In this document: positions 24,951 through 37,015 of the stretch, in pieces
Layout: every line of letters starts with the position of its first letter
Position numbering within the stretch: the stretch's first letter is position 1
Source: Cucumis sativus
Lineage: Eukaryota; Streptophyta; Magnoliopsida; Cucurbitales; Cucurbitaceae
DNA length: 64,000 nucleotides
Assembly (NCBI RefSeq): GCF_000004075.3
Contig: NC_026657.2
Coordinates: 7,626,001 to 7,690,000 of the forward strand
Direction: 5' to 3'
Made by a program: the position numbers and the translations under genes
Notes under the pieces: generated by a model
What the model was told of the DNA's origin: nothing
The model's input: only the letters and a program-made list of their open reading frames with translations
The model's database searches: none

Positions 24951-27069
24951 ATAGAAAATATTTCTTTCGTTTTTTGTTAGATTAATTCAAACTTCAAACT
25001 TCAAATAACATTTTGTTAGAAAAGTTGCTTTATTAGTTTTATTTTTTCCTCTACAAATGTGTCGGGGTTGAGATCTCGTCTACAAGCGTTGTTGGTGCAA
25101 GCCACTCAAGGATTTGATCTTCGGTTTGGTCTCGTTTTCGAATTAACATGCCTAAGAAATCGTCACATTCGTACGTGTTGATCCTACCAAACATCGGCAT
25201 GTAAAATGTATAGATGGAAGATTTTATTCACTCTTCCCATAGTAGCCAAAATGGACCATTTATTAATTAAATTTTATTTTTAAACACCCTTGTGTAGTTA
25301 TGAAATTTAAACGTCAATCATTTTTTATACAAATGAATTTTGCCAATAATCCAATCTTTTTCGTACTACAATGAAAAATGGATGATCGGATCATCAACTT
25401 CACACTAAATGTCTCAAATTCAGATCCTTCATCCCAATTTGTAGTGAAAAAATTTATTGTTTTCAATCAAATTTGTCATAAACCTAACGACCAAATTGCG
25501 CAAAATTTGACAACTTGGGCTTGGGCCATTGACGAATAGAGATGAATGGATTGTTAAATTCTAAGAAAAGATCGCTCTCAAACATACCCTTAAATTCTTG
25601 TACACATATTACGAAGAACTTCTTTTAATATAACTTTTAATTACAAACTTAAAACAATCCTATTCAAAACCCAAATTCAACCTTAATATAATAATCTTGT
25701 TTCTTTTAATTGAAGAAATTTAGAATTTCATAGTGATAATAGAATTAATGTACAAAAAAAAAAAACAATAGAAAAGGCCACATTAATTAAAAAGGTGAGA
25801 TTGATTTAAGTCTAAGAAGTATAGTTGATAAATGTTATAATTAAAAGGCATGCTTGGCGATTGGGCAAAACCTTTTACTTTGACTTCACCCACATGTACA
25901 GAATTGTCTTATTTGCTCTCTTTATTTCTCCAAAACTCCATCGTTTTCTTCAATCAAACCCCCATTTTCATTCAACTAATTTTAATAAATTATTTCTTGC
26001 TTTCATAAATGTTAGAGACCAACTAGAAGACATGTTTTAATCTTTTTTTCATTAGCCAATGCTAATTGTTACGTGGAGTTAATAATAATAAAAAAGTTAC
26101 GATCACAGTCAAACAATAACATATTTGAATAGAGAAAAAAAAAAACCCCTAAAAGTCGAGCCGACCAAATAAGTATGCTCTCGTTATATCATTTGGTTGT
26201 CACAATCCCTTTAGCTTTTTGCACTTGTTCACTTTATAACTCAAGCATCTAATCGTGTGTGACATGCATTGTCGTATTGTGTATAAATGTTCTCATTTTG
26301 CAAGGTCATGTTATTTCCTCTGTTAAACAAGTTTAGCTTTTAGTATCAACACATTAATGGTAGATAAAAGAAAAACATAAAGTTAAAAGTCTTCTATACA
26401 CGAGTCAATTCTAAATAGTATATATATATATATATCAAATTTATAATTCTAACTCATAAGGGTAATTAAATACTTAATGCATAAATTATGCAAATTGTCT
26501 ATATATATATATATTATATTATTAATGTAACTTGTTGAGTCAATCACTCATGTAATCACTAAAATGATATTGTTTCAAATAATATCTCAATAGTTCACAA
26601 AAAGTTAATTAAAATATAATTTTTCAAGGCTTAGAGTGGAAGATTTTCTCCAATCTCCAAAAAAGTTATTTGACCTTTTTAAATATTTCCCATACATTTA
26701 TTTATTTATTTATTTATGCATGTTGATAATAAATAAAATATTAATAACTAGAAATATATAGACAAAAGGGATCTTTTATATATATATATATATATAATTA
26801 GAAAAATGAAAGAAGACAAAAGGGAAAAGTGGAAATTAGTAAAATGAGGTCATTGGGTAAAGTTAATGTTGGTAATTAAATAATCCTATTGCTTCTTCCT
26901 TTAATTAATAATCTCGTTTCTCAAAGTACATTTTATTTCTTCAATCCCTATGGTATATTTTTAAATGTTTGGTATTGCCTAATCCTAAACATATTTTGTG
27001 CCTTAAATTTCTAACAACTCAAAACAACAACTTCACAAAGTTACTTTTTTTTTAGAGAAGAACCCAATA
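24951..27069. other. Intergenic DNA with microsatellites, no gene seen
   Basis: It holds (TA)n runs near 26420, 26500 and 26780 and a TTTA run near 26700. An ORF of 71 codons at 25825 lacks any recognisable feature. Confidence 0.5.
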
Positions 27070-27330
27070 AATAAACCACCACTCATTGACTAATTAGGAA
27101 AAAACTTCGACTAAGAATGATAGATCATAGAGAAACCCTTGTTTGCTAGAGTGTGAGCTGTCGAATTACGCTCTCTATGGACAAAGCGAACACTAACAAC
27201 ACTAAAGGAAGATGCTAATTAAGCGATAAATCTCCTCATCTATCAATCTACTTTCAAGATGGAGATGAGTGATGTCGTTAAGAACTCGTAATCAAAATGC
27301 TCGTATATCGGCTTCCAAATGTTTATTTCA
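27070..27330 (-). pseudogene. Relic of a retroelement-type RNase H-like domain
   Basis: Read on the minus strand around 27200-27115, the DNA encodes SVRFVHRERNSTAHTLANKG and then FSM. This matches the C-terminal V-x-R-E-x-N-x-x-A-H-x-L-A signature of the RNase H-like domain in plant non-LTR elements and their relatives. Upstream (27200-27330) a weak match (a DEEIYRLI-like run) is in a different frame with stops. No reverse transcriptase remains nearby. It is a decayed fragment. Confidence 0.5.
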
Positions 27331-29170
27331 AAAAAAAAAAATCTAAAAGTTGACTTTTTTTTCATGTACAATTAATCATTATTAATCATAACTTTAATAT
27401 TGAAATAAATTCGAGTCCAACCCCTACAAAAAGTGTGTATTAACTTTTTGTTAGTTTTTTTTTTCTATTTACAAAAATTAGGTGTTATTAAGTAAACTCG
27501 TATAACATTACGTTAATTATTTTAGTTGGTTTTTGCAATATACAATAATTGGTTTCAAATTATAGATTTTTTAAATAGCAAAATAAATTATAGTAAAATT
27601 TTCACCGTCTATCAATACCAATATCACTGATGGAAACACATAAGTGACTATCAATATGTATTATTGATAGAATCGAAAACTTTTACTATATTTATAAATA
27701 TTTTTTAAAATTTTATTATTTTTGATAATTCTTCTTTTTATATTGTAGCTAAATTCCCAAAAGAAAACTAATAAAATACAAAAATAAACACACATATATA
27801 TATATATGTGCATAAAAGTTCAAAAAGATGTTATAATAATACTAATAAAACTAAAAGAAATCAAATAATATCAAAATTAAATTTAGACCAACACTGCTTT
27901 ATTCTTTTCTAATATTTAGGGAAATCCCCTTTTCCTTTTTACATATTATTTATTTTTATGCATAACATTTTTGGATATATTAAAGTGTAAACTGTTAAAT
28001 TACTTATATACCCCTGCCCCCCACCCGTGTGGAATTTCCCTTTTTTAATTAAACGACGTCGGAGTAGAGCTGCAATCTACTACACCCCAATCTAAACATT
28101 TGAGTGTCTATTGCCCGTTAGATCAAAACCTCATATGATCGCATGGACGACATTGACTATGACGCAAAAAAAGTCAATGATGGAGGCAGTCCCCTTTACC
28201 CTTTGTGTGTATAATTTCGAGCGGATATTAATATCTTATATTCTTTTGAATATATATTTAGATGCAAAAAAAAAAAAGTTTACAAAATATAATAAAATTT
28301 TATATCATCTATATTAAATATATTTATTAGGTATATAATTTGAAATTTTATTTATTATGTTATATTTGAAAACGTTGGTTTCAAAATTTAAATTCTTATT
28401 TCAAAGTATTTTGTTCTTAATCAATTTATTCTCTTTTGCTTAATTTTATTTTACACATTTTTTAGTTTAATTCTTCATTGTAAGTGGATGATTAGAAGTT
28501 AGATGTTGATAGATTTAAATAACACACTTGTTGAAGATAACTTATGCATTTTAATTTTATTAAATCGTTTGATTTTTCTTTTTTCTTTTTAGAATTTTAC
28601 ATCGTCTTGTTGACTTCCATAGATATTAAAAAGAAAAAAAAGACATTTAAAAAATAAAACTCAAATTTCTACCAAATTTATATTCTCGATTGGATAACTA
28701 AAATAGTTTAGTTTAACTTAAATTTTTATAAGTGAAACTAACCTGATTTTATTAGTTTAACAATATACAAATTAAACAACTAAAGCATATAATATATATA
28801 TACTTTATGCTAATCTAGTTGTGAAATCATCGTCTCTAAATCTAATTTTCAAAAACTAAATTGACATTAACCTATCAAACAAAATCTTAACATTTTATTC
28901 CTATAAATATTTAGTGATTCACTCGGATTGGTTGATCGGTTAAGTAAATATTCAAACTATTTGAGTGGTTTTTGTTTAATTTTGGCGTAAGAGGAGGAGT
29001 AAATTGAGAAGGAGGGGATGAGAAATAAGATTGCTAAGATGGAAAATGGAGTAAAAGAAAATGAGGATTACGAGAAAAGCCAGCACAGCACAGCAACTCG
29101 GTTGGAACGTAACGTGAACAATAGAGAGAGAGAGACTTTCACTTTCTCCCCTTCACCGTCTCCCCCGCGC
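27331..29170. other. AT-rich intergenic DNA with a Mutator-type repeat fragment
   Basis: The segment 27585-27735 contains short inverted CTATCAAT/ATTGATAG words and TTTTACTATATTTATAAATA, a style common in plant Mutator-derived MITEs. A (TA)n run is at 27790. No gene seen. Confidence 0.4.
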
Positions 29171-29187
29171 CTACGTTTCGTCACTTC

Positions 29188-29194
29188 TATAAAA
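29188..29194 (+). promoter_or_regulatory. TATA box of the UTR2-type transporter gene
   Basis: TATAAAA in the context CTTCTATAAAACCCC lies 140 bases before the ATG at 29328, followed by a CT-rich leader. Spacing and context fit a core promoter. Confidence 0.6.
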
Positions 29195-29327
29195 CCCCAT
29201 TTTTCAATCAATTTGTTCTCTCTCTTTCTCAAACATGCAACTTCCTTCAATGGACTCCGTCGGTTCATCTTCTTGATCCCTTCAATTCCCATTTTCTCTA
29301 CTGCCCATCATTCCATCAACATACATT

Positions 29328-32300
29328 ATGAAGAACGACGAGCAAGTCCGGACTCTCTTTGGGATTTCCCTTACTGATAGGCCTAAATGGCATCAGTTCC
29401 TCATTTGCTCTTCTGGGTTTTTCTTTGGTTACTTAGTCAATGGCATCTGTGAGGTATTTTTCTTTTTTTGTTTTTCTGTTTGGTTGCTGAGAAAATTTGT
29501 TTTATGGTTCAATGGATTTTCTGCTCTGTTTTTATTAGTTTCGGAAGGCTATTGCTAGTTTTCGGTTTGTTGTTGGAAGGATTTTGTGATTGTTTGGTTG
29601 CATGTTACTACTCTGTTTGTTTCTCGAGAAAATTAAGTCTGAGGGGAAAGAAAATCACTCGGAAAATTCATTACCCTTCGATTTTAGCAGTCAAGCTAGA
29701 GATTCTTCCCTGATATTCCATTTCTAAATCAAATCAAATTATTCAAAAACATGATAGTAGTCATGAACTTTGACCTTTGTGTCAGAAAATATCCCCACTT
29801 TCATTTTCTCTCATAAGCTGTAGTATTATATTTGATCATTAGTAAATGTTTCAAAACTATTGCTATACTGGAAATCCAACTACAATTGAGATTGGAAATT
29901 ATGTGGCGGTGATCTAAAATAAATTGGGATTCAAACACTAACCAATAACCATCATTTGTTCGCCTAGGCTAAGATTGAATGGGTTGTGCTCAATCATCGT
30001 AGGTTAAGTCGTACTAGTTTTCTTAACACCCAAACATAGTAGGATAAAGCGGGTTGTTAGGGAAGCATGGGTAACTCGTAAGTTGGTACTACCACCCATC
30101 AATATCAAGGAAGAAAAAAGAATTAAAAATGACCCAACATCACGACACTCGTTCATTGTCCTAAATTTTATTTATAATTTTAATGGATTTCTTCTCCATC
30201 AATGGTTTTCAAACATCTATGAAAGTCTATGAATGTCAAGGGTAGTTAAAAAACAAAAATGGGGTATGCACAAAGCAAGAACCACAACCTCTGATGTTCA
30301 GAACACGAGAAAGAAAGAGAGATGAACACCGAAACAAGAAATGATCAGAGAAGCTGAGAGCCTCTCAGTCTACAACTCTTGAGAGCCTCACTCTGATCCT
30401 TTTTATCTTATGAATTTTTTAAATAATTTAGCCAATTATTGGTGGGGTTGCTTCTTTCATTCAAGGATCCACAAATGGGCGTATTTTCTATTTAATCTTA
30501 TAACCTATGAGACGAATATGGGTTGCTGATATTTAGTTTTGACATTGATCTTCTTACTTGCAAACTCTCCAAAGATTAACTGAACTGAATCTCAATTTTT
30601 CTGTCTAATTTCTAGGAATATGTATATAACAAGCTACAATTCAGGTGAGCCTTTTGACAGAACAAAAAAGAAAAAGAAAAGAAATTATGGCCTTGAAATT
30701 TCATTTCATAACTCAAGTAATTGTGTTGTTATTATATGTTTGTTTGTTGGTGTAGCTATGGATGGTACTTCACATTTATTCAAGGATTTGTGTATCTGTT
30801 TCTGATTTATCTTCAAGGCTTCACTGCTAAACAAATGGTGAATCCTTGGAAAACTTATGTCAAGCTTTCTGCTGTGTTGATGGGTTCCCATGGCCTCACC
30901 AAAGGTTCTTTGGCCTTTCTTAACTATCCAGCTCAGCTTATGTTCAAATCTACAAAGGTAAAATTTTGCAGTTTTTGGCAAATTGAGCTTGTTCTATATG
31001 AAATGGAATTCTTTCTTTTTTGTTTGGGAATACAACATATTGGAAACTAACTTGTCTTTATGAGTTGGCGTTACGAATGTCGGTTGATAATCTCATTGAT
31101 AGCTTTTTCGATTGAGTTTCATTGATCCGACAAATAGAGCGAATGGAAGGATTTATTTTCCTCTCTTAGAATAGTTGAATTATGCATTTTCGGGGTTAGA
31201 AGTTGAATAATGATAAGTTGAGAGTTGTGAGCTTCACGGTGTACGAAATTGATAAAGTATAAAATTGATGTAAACTCGTTGTGCCAAACAACGAGCAAAG
31301 TTCATAACACCCTTAATTTGAATGTTTTTTTTTTAATTAAATTGAGTTGACTTTTTTTTTCAATTAAATTCTCGTAATTACGAAGGGGCCCTTAACAGTT
31401 TTTTCTTCTTCTTTTTTTAAAATGAAATTTTGTATGAATTTTTTGACTACTTAAAGAACCATTTGAATTCTCAGCTATTTTTTATATATATAAAAATCAG
31501 TTTTCAAAAACTTGTTCTTTCTGTTTTCAAAATTTTCAATGGTTTTTCATTTTCGAAAACATCAATTCCAAAATATAGAAACTTATGGGTGTGGATTATA
31601 AGATTAATTGAAAAAACAAACAAACAAACTGAGCCTAAATGTGAAAAGAGCTCTTCACTTTAAGCTATTATTACGTCGCAGGTCGTATGCAGTTGGTAGC
31701 TTTTGTATTTAATGGGCAGACAGGCTTAGTGCTTGCAATCTTTTTAATAAACTATATTGCCTAATTTACATACACACCCACAAATATATGAACTTTACCC
31801 TTATTTTTAAAAACTCACTCTTTTCTTTCTCGAACAAATGAAAAAACATAAATTCATTTTAATGTTGCAAAAGAATGTTAGAATGAAAATTGAGGCCTAT
31901 GATGTGACAATGACTTGAAATTTTGGGACTAACATGGAATTGCAAAGGGGTATAGAACATTTACTAAACTAAAAATTGAAAAAAAAAATGGCCAAATATT
32001 TAGTCCAATTTAGAGATTTAATCATTTGAATTCTATTGAATTGATCAAGATTTGATGTTGCAGGTTTTGCCAGTGATGATAATGGGTGCTTTCATACCCG
32101 GCCTCAGGCGAAAATATCCACCTCATGAATACATTTCGGCTGTACTTTTGGTGGTGGGTTTGATCATCTTCACTTTAGCAGATGCACAAACATCTCCAAA
32201 CTTTAGTATTCTTGGTGTGGTCATGATATCGGGCGCTCTAATCATGGACTCGTTTCTTGGTAATTTGCAAGAAGCTATCTTTACTATGAATCCTGAAACC

Positions 32301-33392
32301 ACACAGGTGATCCTCATTGTCCCAACCTTTCTCCTGTGGTTGGTTGACTTTAACATATGAAAAAGGGAAACCTAATTCCAAACTGATTGAACAGATGGAG
32401 ATGCTCTTTTGTTCAACCGTCGTTGGATTGCCTTTCTTGATCCCACCCATGCTTTTGACGGGTGAATTGTTTAAAGCATGGACTTCATGTTCTCAGGTAA
32501 GAGTAATCTCTCTCTCTTTCTACATTTGATAAAAAAAAACCTTTCTCCCTTGTTTCCTTCTTTTCATTCCCTAATTTGCTGGGTGAAATACACTTTCTTA
32601 GCAAATACCACATGTTGTATGCAGCACAAATACGTATACGGTGTGTTAGTTTTTGAAGCTATGGCAACATACATCGGCCAAGTCTCTGTTCTCTCACTCA
32701 TTGCCCTATTTGGGGCAGCTACTACAGCCATGGTACTATTCGCTTCTTAAACCACTTCACACTTTACTTGCCACTCCTCCATGTGCTAAGTTAGGGAGTT
32801 TTGAATGCATTTTCAAGCATGCCATAAATGTCAACAGCGTCACTATTGTCCTAGCCTTTTCTTTTAAACATTTTCAGAAATGATGCTCTCCTCTAGGTTT
32901 CAGCATTCTAAAGATGATATGGTCTGTGAATCAACATTGAATACATCTGTTACGTTAATCCTAGTTTGGTCATAAAACTTTCCTATTCATCTGTGTTGAT
33001 CTATAAATATCTAGAACTAAAAATGGATGGTAACATAAATGTTAAAGAATGAGAATATATGTGATGATTTAAACCTTGTACTATTTGTGATCATCCTAGT
33101 TGTAACAACTAATAACAATTGAATTCTGTCACAGATAACAACTGCTAGAAAGGCAGTGACATTATTGCTATCTTACTTGATATTCACGAAGCCATTAAGT
33201 GAACAACATGCGACGGGGCTGCTGCTCATAGGCATGGGGATTACGTTGAAGTTATTACCTGATTACAAGCCCAAGAACAAAGCTTCTTCAAATGTCAGGA
33301 CCTCAAAACCACCTGCTAACAATGGCAAAGACAATGAAATGGCTCATCAAATAGAAATTGAAAAGGATGAAGAGAGAAGGCCCTTGGTTTAA
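29328..33392 (+). CDS. UTR2: UDP-galactose/UDP-glucose transporter 2-type nucleotide-sugar transporter
   Basis: Seven exons join in frame: 29328-29453, 30616-30644 (only 29 nt), 30756-30957, 32064-32306, 32395-32496, 32625-32732 and 33135-33392. They give 355 residues, near the 345 of Arabidopsis UTr2. The protein is a multi-pass membrane antiporter of the SLC35B/UAA type that moves UDP-sugars into the ER/Golgi lumen. Hydrophobic helices alternate with short loops throughout: [16 protein letters not shown] near the start, [18 protein letters not shown] in the middle, and the [17 protein letters not shown] signature in exon 4. The tail from about residue 315 is polar and cytosolic in style (Lys/Asn-rich, ending EERRPLV). 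The substrate is inferred from family resemblance. The gene is convergent with the REB1-like gene. Confidence 0.93.
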
Positions 33393-33769
33393 ATTACTAG
33401 GATCCTGTTTTATTGTCATTTTTTTCTCTCAAATTTCATCTTACAAATGTAAGAAGGATGCACTCTCAACTATACAATTTCAATATATTGCTTCTCCACA
33501 TGAATTGGTTTCCAGATTTTCCAGTCTCAACTTCTAGATTGTCTTACCAAACAATGAAAAGATAAAGAAAAATTAATAGGGATTTGCTGCTTTGGAGGAT
33601 TTTTCCATACATTAAAAATGATGATCTACAAAAATAAGAGAAACTGAAGGACTAAAGACATAAGAAAAAGAAACTCCCAAAACTTTTTCACCTGGGTAGA
33701 GTACTTGGAAAATTACAAAAGTAGCAACTAATATAACCATTACATAACAATAACAACTGATAAGGACGC

Positions 33770-33848
33770 TATGTGTTTCTTTGTCGAAAAAGATCATAAA
33801 GAACTTGATATGTGTTTCTTTGTCGAAAAAGATCATAAAGAACTTGAT
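33770..33848. repeat. Perfect tandem duplication, 39-bp unit, two copies
   Basis: The unit starting ATGTGTTTCTTTGTCGAAAA is present at 33771-33809 and again at 33810-33848 with no visible difference, which suggests a recent event. It lies just beyond the stop of the REB1-like gene, probably in its 3' UTR. Confidence 0.9.
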
Positions 33849-33961
33849 ATTCCTAGCATGAAATCCTGGGCTGTGAGGAAGACAACTTACTGCAATTAGA
33901 CATCTTGATACTATACCTCCTGAATGAAAAGAAATTTGACGAGATTTGAACTATGCTTTGC

Positions 33962-35554
33962 CTAATCAACTACAGGCGCATTGTCATAGGCTTCTCTTGC
34001 ATCAAGTACATCAATGCTATATCGCTGGGAGAGGATTTCAACTTGTTCAGAAAATGACTTGTTCCCATTATCACCTATGTGTTTGACCATTTGAGACCAC
34101 CGCTTTCTACATACATCACCATCTCTGTGTTCAAGCAGTTGGTCCCATTCCACATCTTCAATGGAGCAGGCATCCAAGCTAGAGAGAGCATCAACAAGCC
34201 GGTAGTCGTCTACATCTGCCCATTCATTCTCAGCAACCATTGGCGATGTTAACTGGCGATACCATTTCTGGCAGCAAAGAGCAGTTGATCTTGTGGACAA
34301 CACGTCGCTGATTGCTCCCCAGCAGATATTGTCACGAAGCATCCCATGCTTGGATCTTTTTTCCTCATAAGCCTTGAGTCGCAGGTCTTTGTTAACTAAA
34401 TCAAATAATTTCTGGTACTCGTCTTGTGTCCATTGCCCTTTCTTCATATTGGGGAGTTTTATACGCCTCCATGTATCTTTCACATGAAACCTGTGTTTTC
34501 CAAGGACATCGGCTAATCCTTTCCAATCTGACCCATGTGTGTCATGAAACTTTCGAACAAGTTCATATTCCTCATGAGTCCATTTACGCTTCTCATCCCT
34601 TTCAAACAAGATGTGAGCTCTATAATATACACTCAAATAAGGCCTATAAGGTATGGCTTTTCCTATGTCCTTCCAACAACTTTTGATCTCTGGATACTCC
34701 CTGCAATGAAGAACCATTTTGAGACCTTCATCACCAAGAGCGTGTTTCTCAATGTATTCGAAGACAGCCTTTTTCACTATCTCGTCTTCTTCTTTGGAAA
34801 ACCGCTTCCCTCTAATTAAACCGTCATCTTCCTTAGTTTTCCCACTATTTTGGTCATCAACTAGTGGAAAGATCTCCACATCTTCTGAAAATCTTACTTT
34901 CTTGGATGATCCCTTGGGCGATTGTCTTTCAGGAGAACTACTAATTTCCTCGTTCTCCCTCAATCCTGCTCCTCCTTCCTGAACCTTTTCAACATACTTA
35001 GTTTTCTTCCTCTTCTTCTCCTTGGTAATAGGAGAAGAACTTTCTGTAGAATCCTCAGTTTTTTGCTTCTTTTTCTTCTTCTCCTTACCACTGTTTGGTT
35101 CTCTTTTATGATTATTTCCATCAATGCCTTCAGACAACTTAGCTTTTTTCTTCTTTGGCTTTTCATCATCTTTTTTCACATAAGTTTCCGTCTCAGATTC
35201 CCCAGGTTCTGCATCAGATTCTATTTCTTCTTTCTGCTCGTCCTTTTGAGCGTTATGTTCGTTCTGCTTCTTTTTATGCTTCTTCTTCTTTTCTCTGTCC
35301 TTTTTATCTGAACAATCTCGCCACCCAGTAGCAAATCCTATTTCTTCGTTCTTAACCCAAGGTTCTGTATCAGATTCTTTCTCTTCTTTCTGCTCGTCCT
35401 TTTGGGTTTTATGTTCCTTCTGCTTATTCTTCTTCTTCTTCTTCTTCTTCTTCTTTTTTTCGTCCTTTTTATCTAAACCATCTGGCCATTCAGTATTTTT
35501 CATTGTCTGCTGAGCCGCCTCTTCATCTTGAACAATCAACTCTGAAGTTTTCAT
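33962..35554 (-). CDS. REB1/TTF1-like Myb-domain DNA-binding protein with a lysine-rich N-terminus
   Basis: A single coding exon encodes 530 residues. Residues ~29-195 are a highly charged Lys/Glu region with many KKKK runs, likely nucleolar-targeting. Residues ~250-500 hold Myb/SANT-like repeats: RGKRFSKEEDEIV (248-), EKRKWTHEEYELVRKF (331-), KKGQWTQDEYQKLF (381-) and ENEWADVDDYRLVDAL (452-), with the later Trp of each helix (DTWRRIK, QKWYRQL, KRWSQMV). This order matches the eukaryotic Pol I termination/REB1 family, which binds rDNA terminators; plant members are poorly characterised, so the role is inferred. The ATG follows directly after an intron acceptor (CTATTAG). The splice donor of a non-coding first exon is at 36872. 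The N-terminal region contains an internal duplication of about 58 codons. Confidence 0.9.
   Translation of the reverse strand: MKTSELIVQDEEAAQQTMKNTEWPDGLDKKDEKKKKKKKKKKNKQKEHKTQKDEQKEEKESDTEPWVKNEEIGFATGWRDCSDKKDREKKKKHKKKQNEHNAQKDEQKEEIESDAEPGESETETYVKKDDEKPKKKKAKLSEGIDGNNHKREPNSGKEKKKKKQKTEDSTESSSPITKEKKRKKTKYVEKVQEGGAGLRENEEISSSPERQSPKGSSKKVRFSEDVEIFPLVDDQNSGKTKEDDGLIRGKRFSKEEDEIVKKAVFEYIEKHALGDEGLKMVLHCREYPEIKSCWKDIGKAIPYRPYLSVYYRAHILFERDEKRKWTHEEYELVRKFHDTHGSDWKGLADVLGKHRFHVKDTWRRIKLPNMKKGQWTQDEYQKLFDLVNKDLRLKAYEEKRSKHGMLRDNICWGAISDVLSTRSTALCCQKWYRQLTSPMVAENEWADVDDYRLVDALSSLDACSIEDVEWDQLLEHRDGDVCRKRWSQMVKHIGDNGNKSFSEQVEILSQRYSIDVLDAREAYDNAPVVD
35201..35482 (-). repeat. Intragenic tandem duplication in the REB1-like gene, unit about 174 bp
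   Basis: Residues ~25-62 and ~83-118 repeat the pattern KKD(E/R)-poly-K-NKQKEH-(K/N)-(T/A)-QKDEQKEE-(K/I)-ESD-(T/A)-EP. The matching DNA words are TTCTTCTTTCTGCTCGTCCT in both copies. The upstream copy also carries an uninterrupted CTT (AAG) run coding for ten lysines. Confidence 0.85.
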
Positions 35555-36872
35555 CTAATAGAGAGACACGAATGTGTTAGCAAGCAAAAAATAGTAGTAA
35601 GAATAACAATTATATGACTTGACCAACAGTTTTCCCCCATCAAATACTTGGTAAGATTTTAAGTAACTTTTCAATCAAGGAGAAATATGACAGAATTAGA
35701 TGGACAACCATAAAAAAGGAAAACACAACAAAAAAATATTGCTAAACTAATTTTTCTTGGAAACAATTTACAAGTCAGCAATCATAAACTAAAATTTATG
35801 TCCTTGAACCATCGCACAGTAGAATGTCATTTGATTAACCTGCTTCTTTATACTTTTTCTTCTTTTGAGGGAAACTTGAAACTAGAAAGCTTTCTTTGAA
35901 CCGAAGAGAGAAATTTGGAGGGATATCAATAAGTTGGGGCCTAACAAACTTGAATGGTTTAATCCTGATTTTAATAACACAAAAGATGATAAGCTTGAGA
36001 TGATATAGAACTTTCTTTCATAAAGTAGCGAATAGAGCACGATTCACGAACAACACTAACATTTGAGAATAGACCGAGCAAGTAAATACCTCTCGGTGTT
36101 AAATTTACACTTTTAAATCATGCCAAAACTCTTGTTCTAGTGAATAGACCCCACCTATAATTTATGGGTTTAAATCTGCATTGTGGGGATTTGCATGTTG
36201 TTGGTCATTCTACAAGGGCATTGAATTGGTGGAAGTTAACTAAAAAAACGCTATAATAACGTTGATTGGACTGGTATGGATACCTGTCTTCAAGTTATAG
36301 GCTTTCATAATAGCTTGCAGAAGCAGATTCACGGTTACGGGCCTGGTTCTAATTTCTCCATTCTCATTATCTGGAGGCATGAGCTTACGCTGAAGATTAT
36401 TGATTCTAATTTCCTTCCATACTTTTCTTTTGGTCTCGTTCTTTGTAAAATCATTGAATTAAAGGTTGGAGGGGGATATGAGAGTGAGAATAGAGTATTT
36501 AAGTTTATGAGCTAACTTATCTAAATCCTCTATCATTAGAATTTAACCGTGAAAAAAAAACTAATGAAGAGCATGTTTTAGGATTTATCAAGAATTATTT
36601 GTAAGATTCCAATCCAAAGCTTTCTATAACCCATCTACAAGCAAATGGCTAACGCGCAAGCTATCCAAGTGTGAAATTAACATCAATAACAGATAATTCC
36701 ATAACCCTAGTCTAGAATACAAAAGCTAATCCAAATAACCCCCACAGCTTCATGCCCTATTTTCAAAATTGCAGAATTACGCAACAAACGAATCCCAATA
36801 TAAACTGCTTTTAAAGATCGAAGAAATATCTTCAACTACGTGAAAGAAAGAGAGAGGAATTGAGAAAAGTAC
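35555..36872 (-). other. 5'-UTR intron of the REB1-like gene
   Basis: The donor CAG|GTACTT (minus strand, GT at 36872-36871) and the acceptor TATTAG just before the ATG bound an intron of about 1.3 kb. It contains no recognisable coding sequence. The tandem-duplication breakpoint (36645) lies inside it. Confidence 0.7.
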
Positions 36873-37015
36873 CTGAGATCGAGGTTCCGGCAAGAGAAGA
36901 AAATGGCGGGGAGAAAGACGTCGTTCGCGCGGGGGAGGAGGTGGTGGTGCGACTGCGAGTAACAAAACCTTCGACACAGCACTTGAAAAGAATCTTTCGT
37001 ATTTAACTGTGCGGT
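36873..37015 (-). other. Non-coding first exon and core promoter region of the REB1-like gene
   Basis: The exon contains no ATG on the minus strand, so it is untranslated. It is GC-rich next to its surroundings and ends with a good splice donor, CAG|GTACTT. The transcription start is probably near 37000. A nearly identical copy lies at 41224-41365. Confidence 0.6.

Noticed and set aside
34922-35311. Plus-strand ORF of 129 codons rich in Phe and Leu
   Set aside because: Antisense of the lysine-rich region of the REB1-like gene. The hydrophobic look comes from reversed AAG and GAA codons.
36873-36977. Extension of the REB1-like protein into the first exon (35 codons, Pro-rich)
   Set aside because: The frame is open and phase 0 but has no ATG (the apparent start is GTG), so the exon is untranslated.
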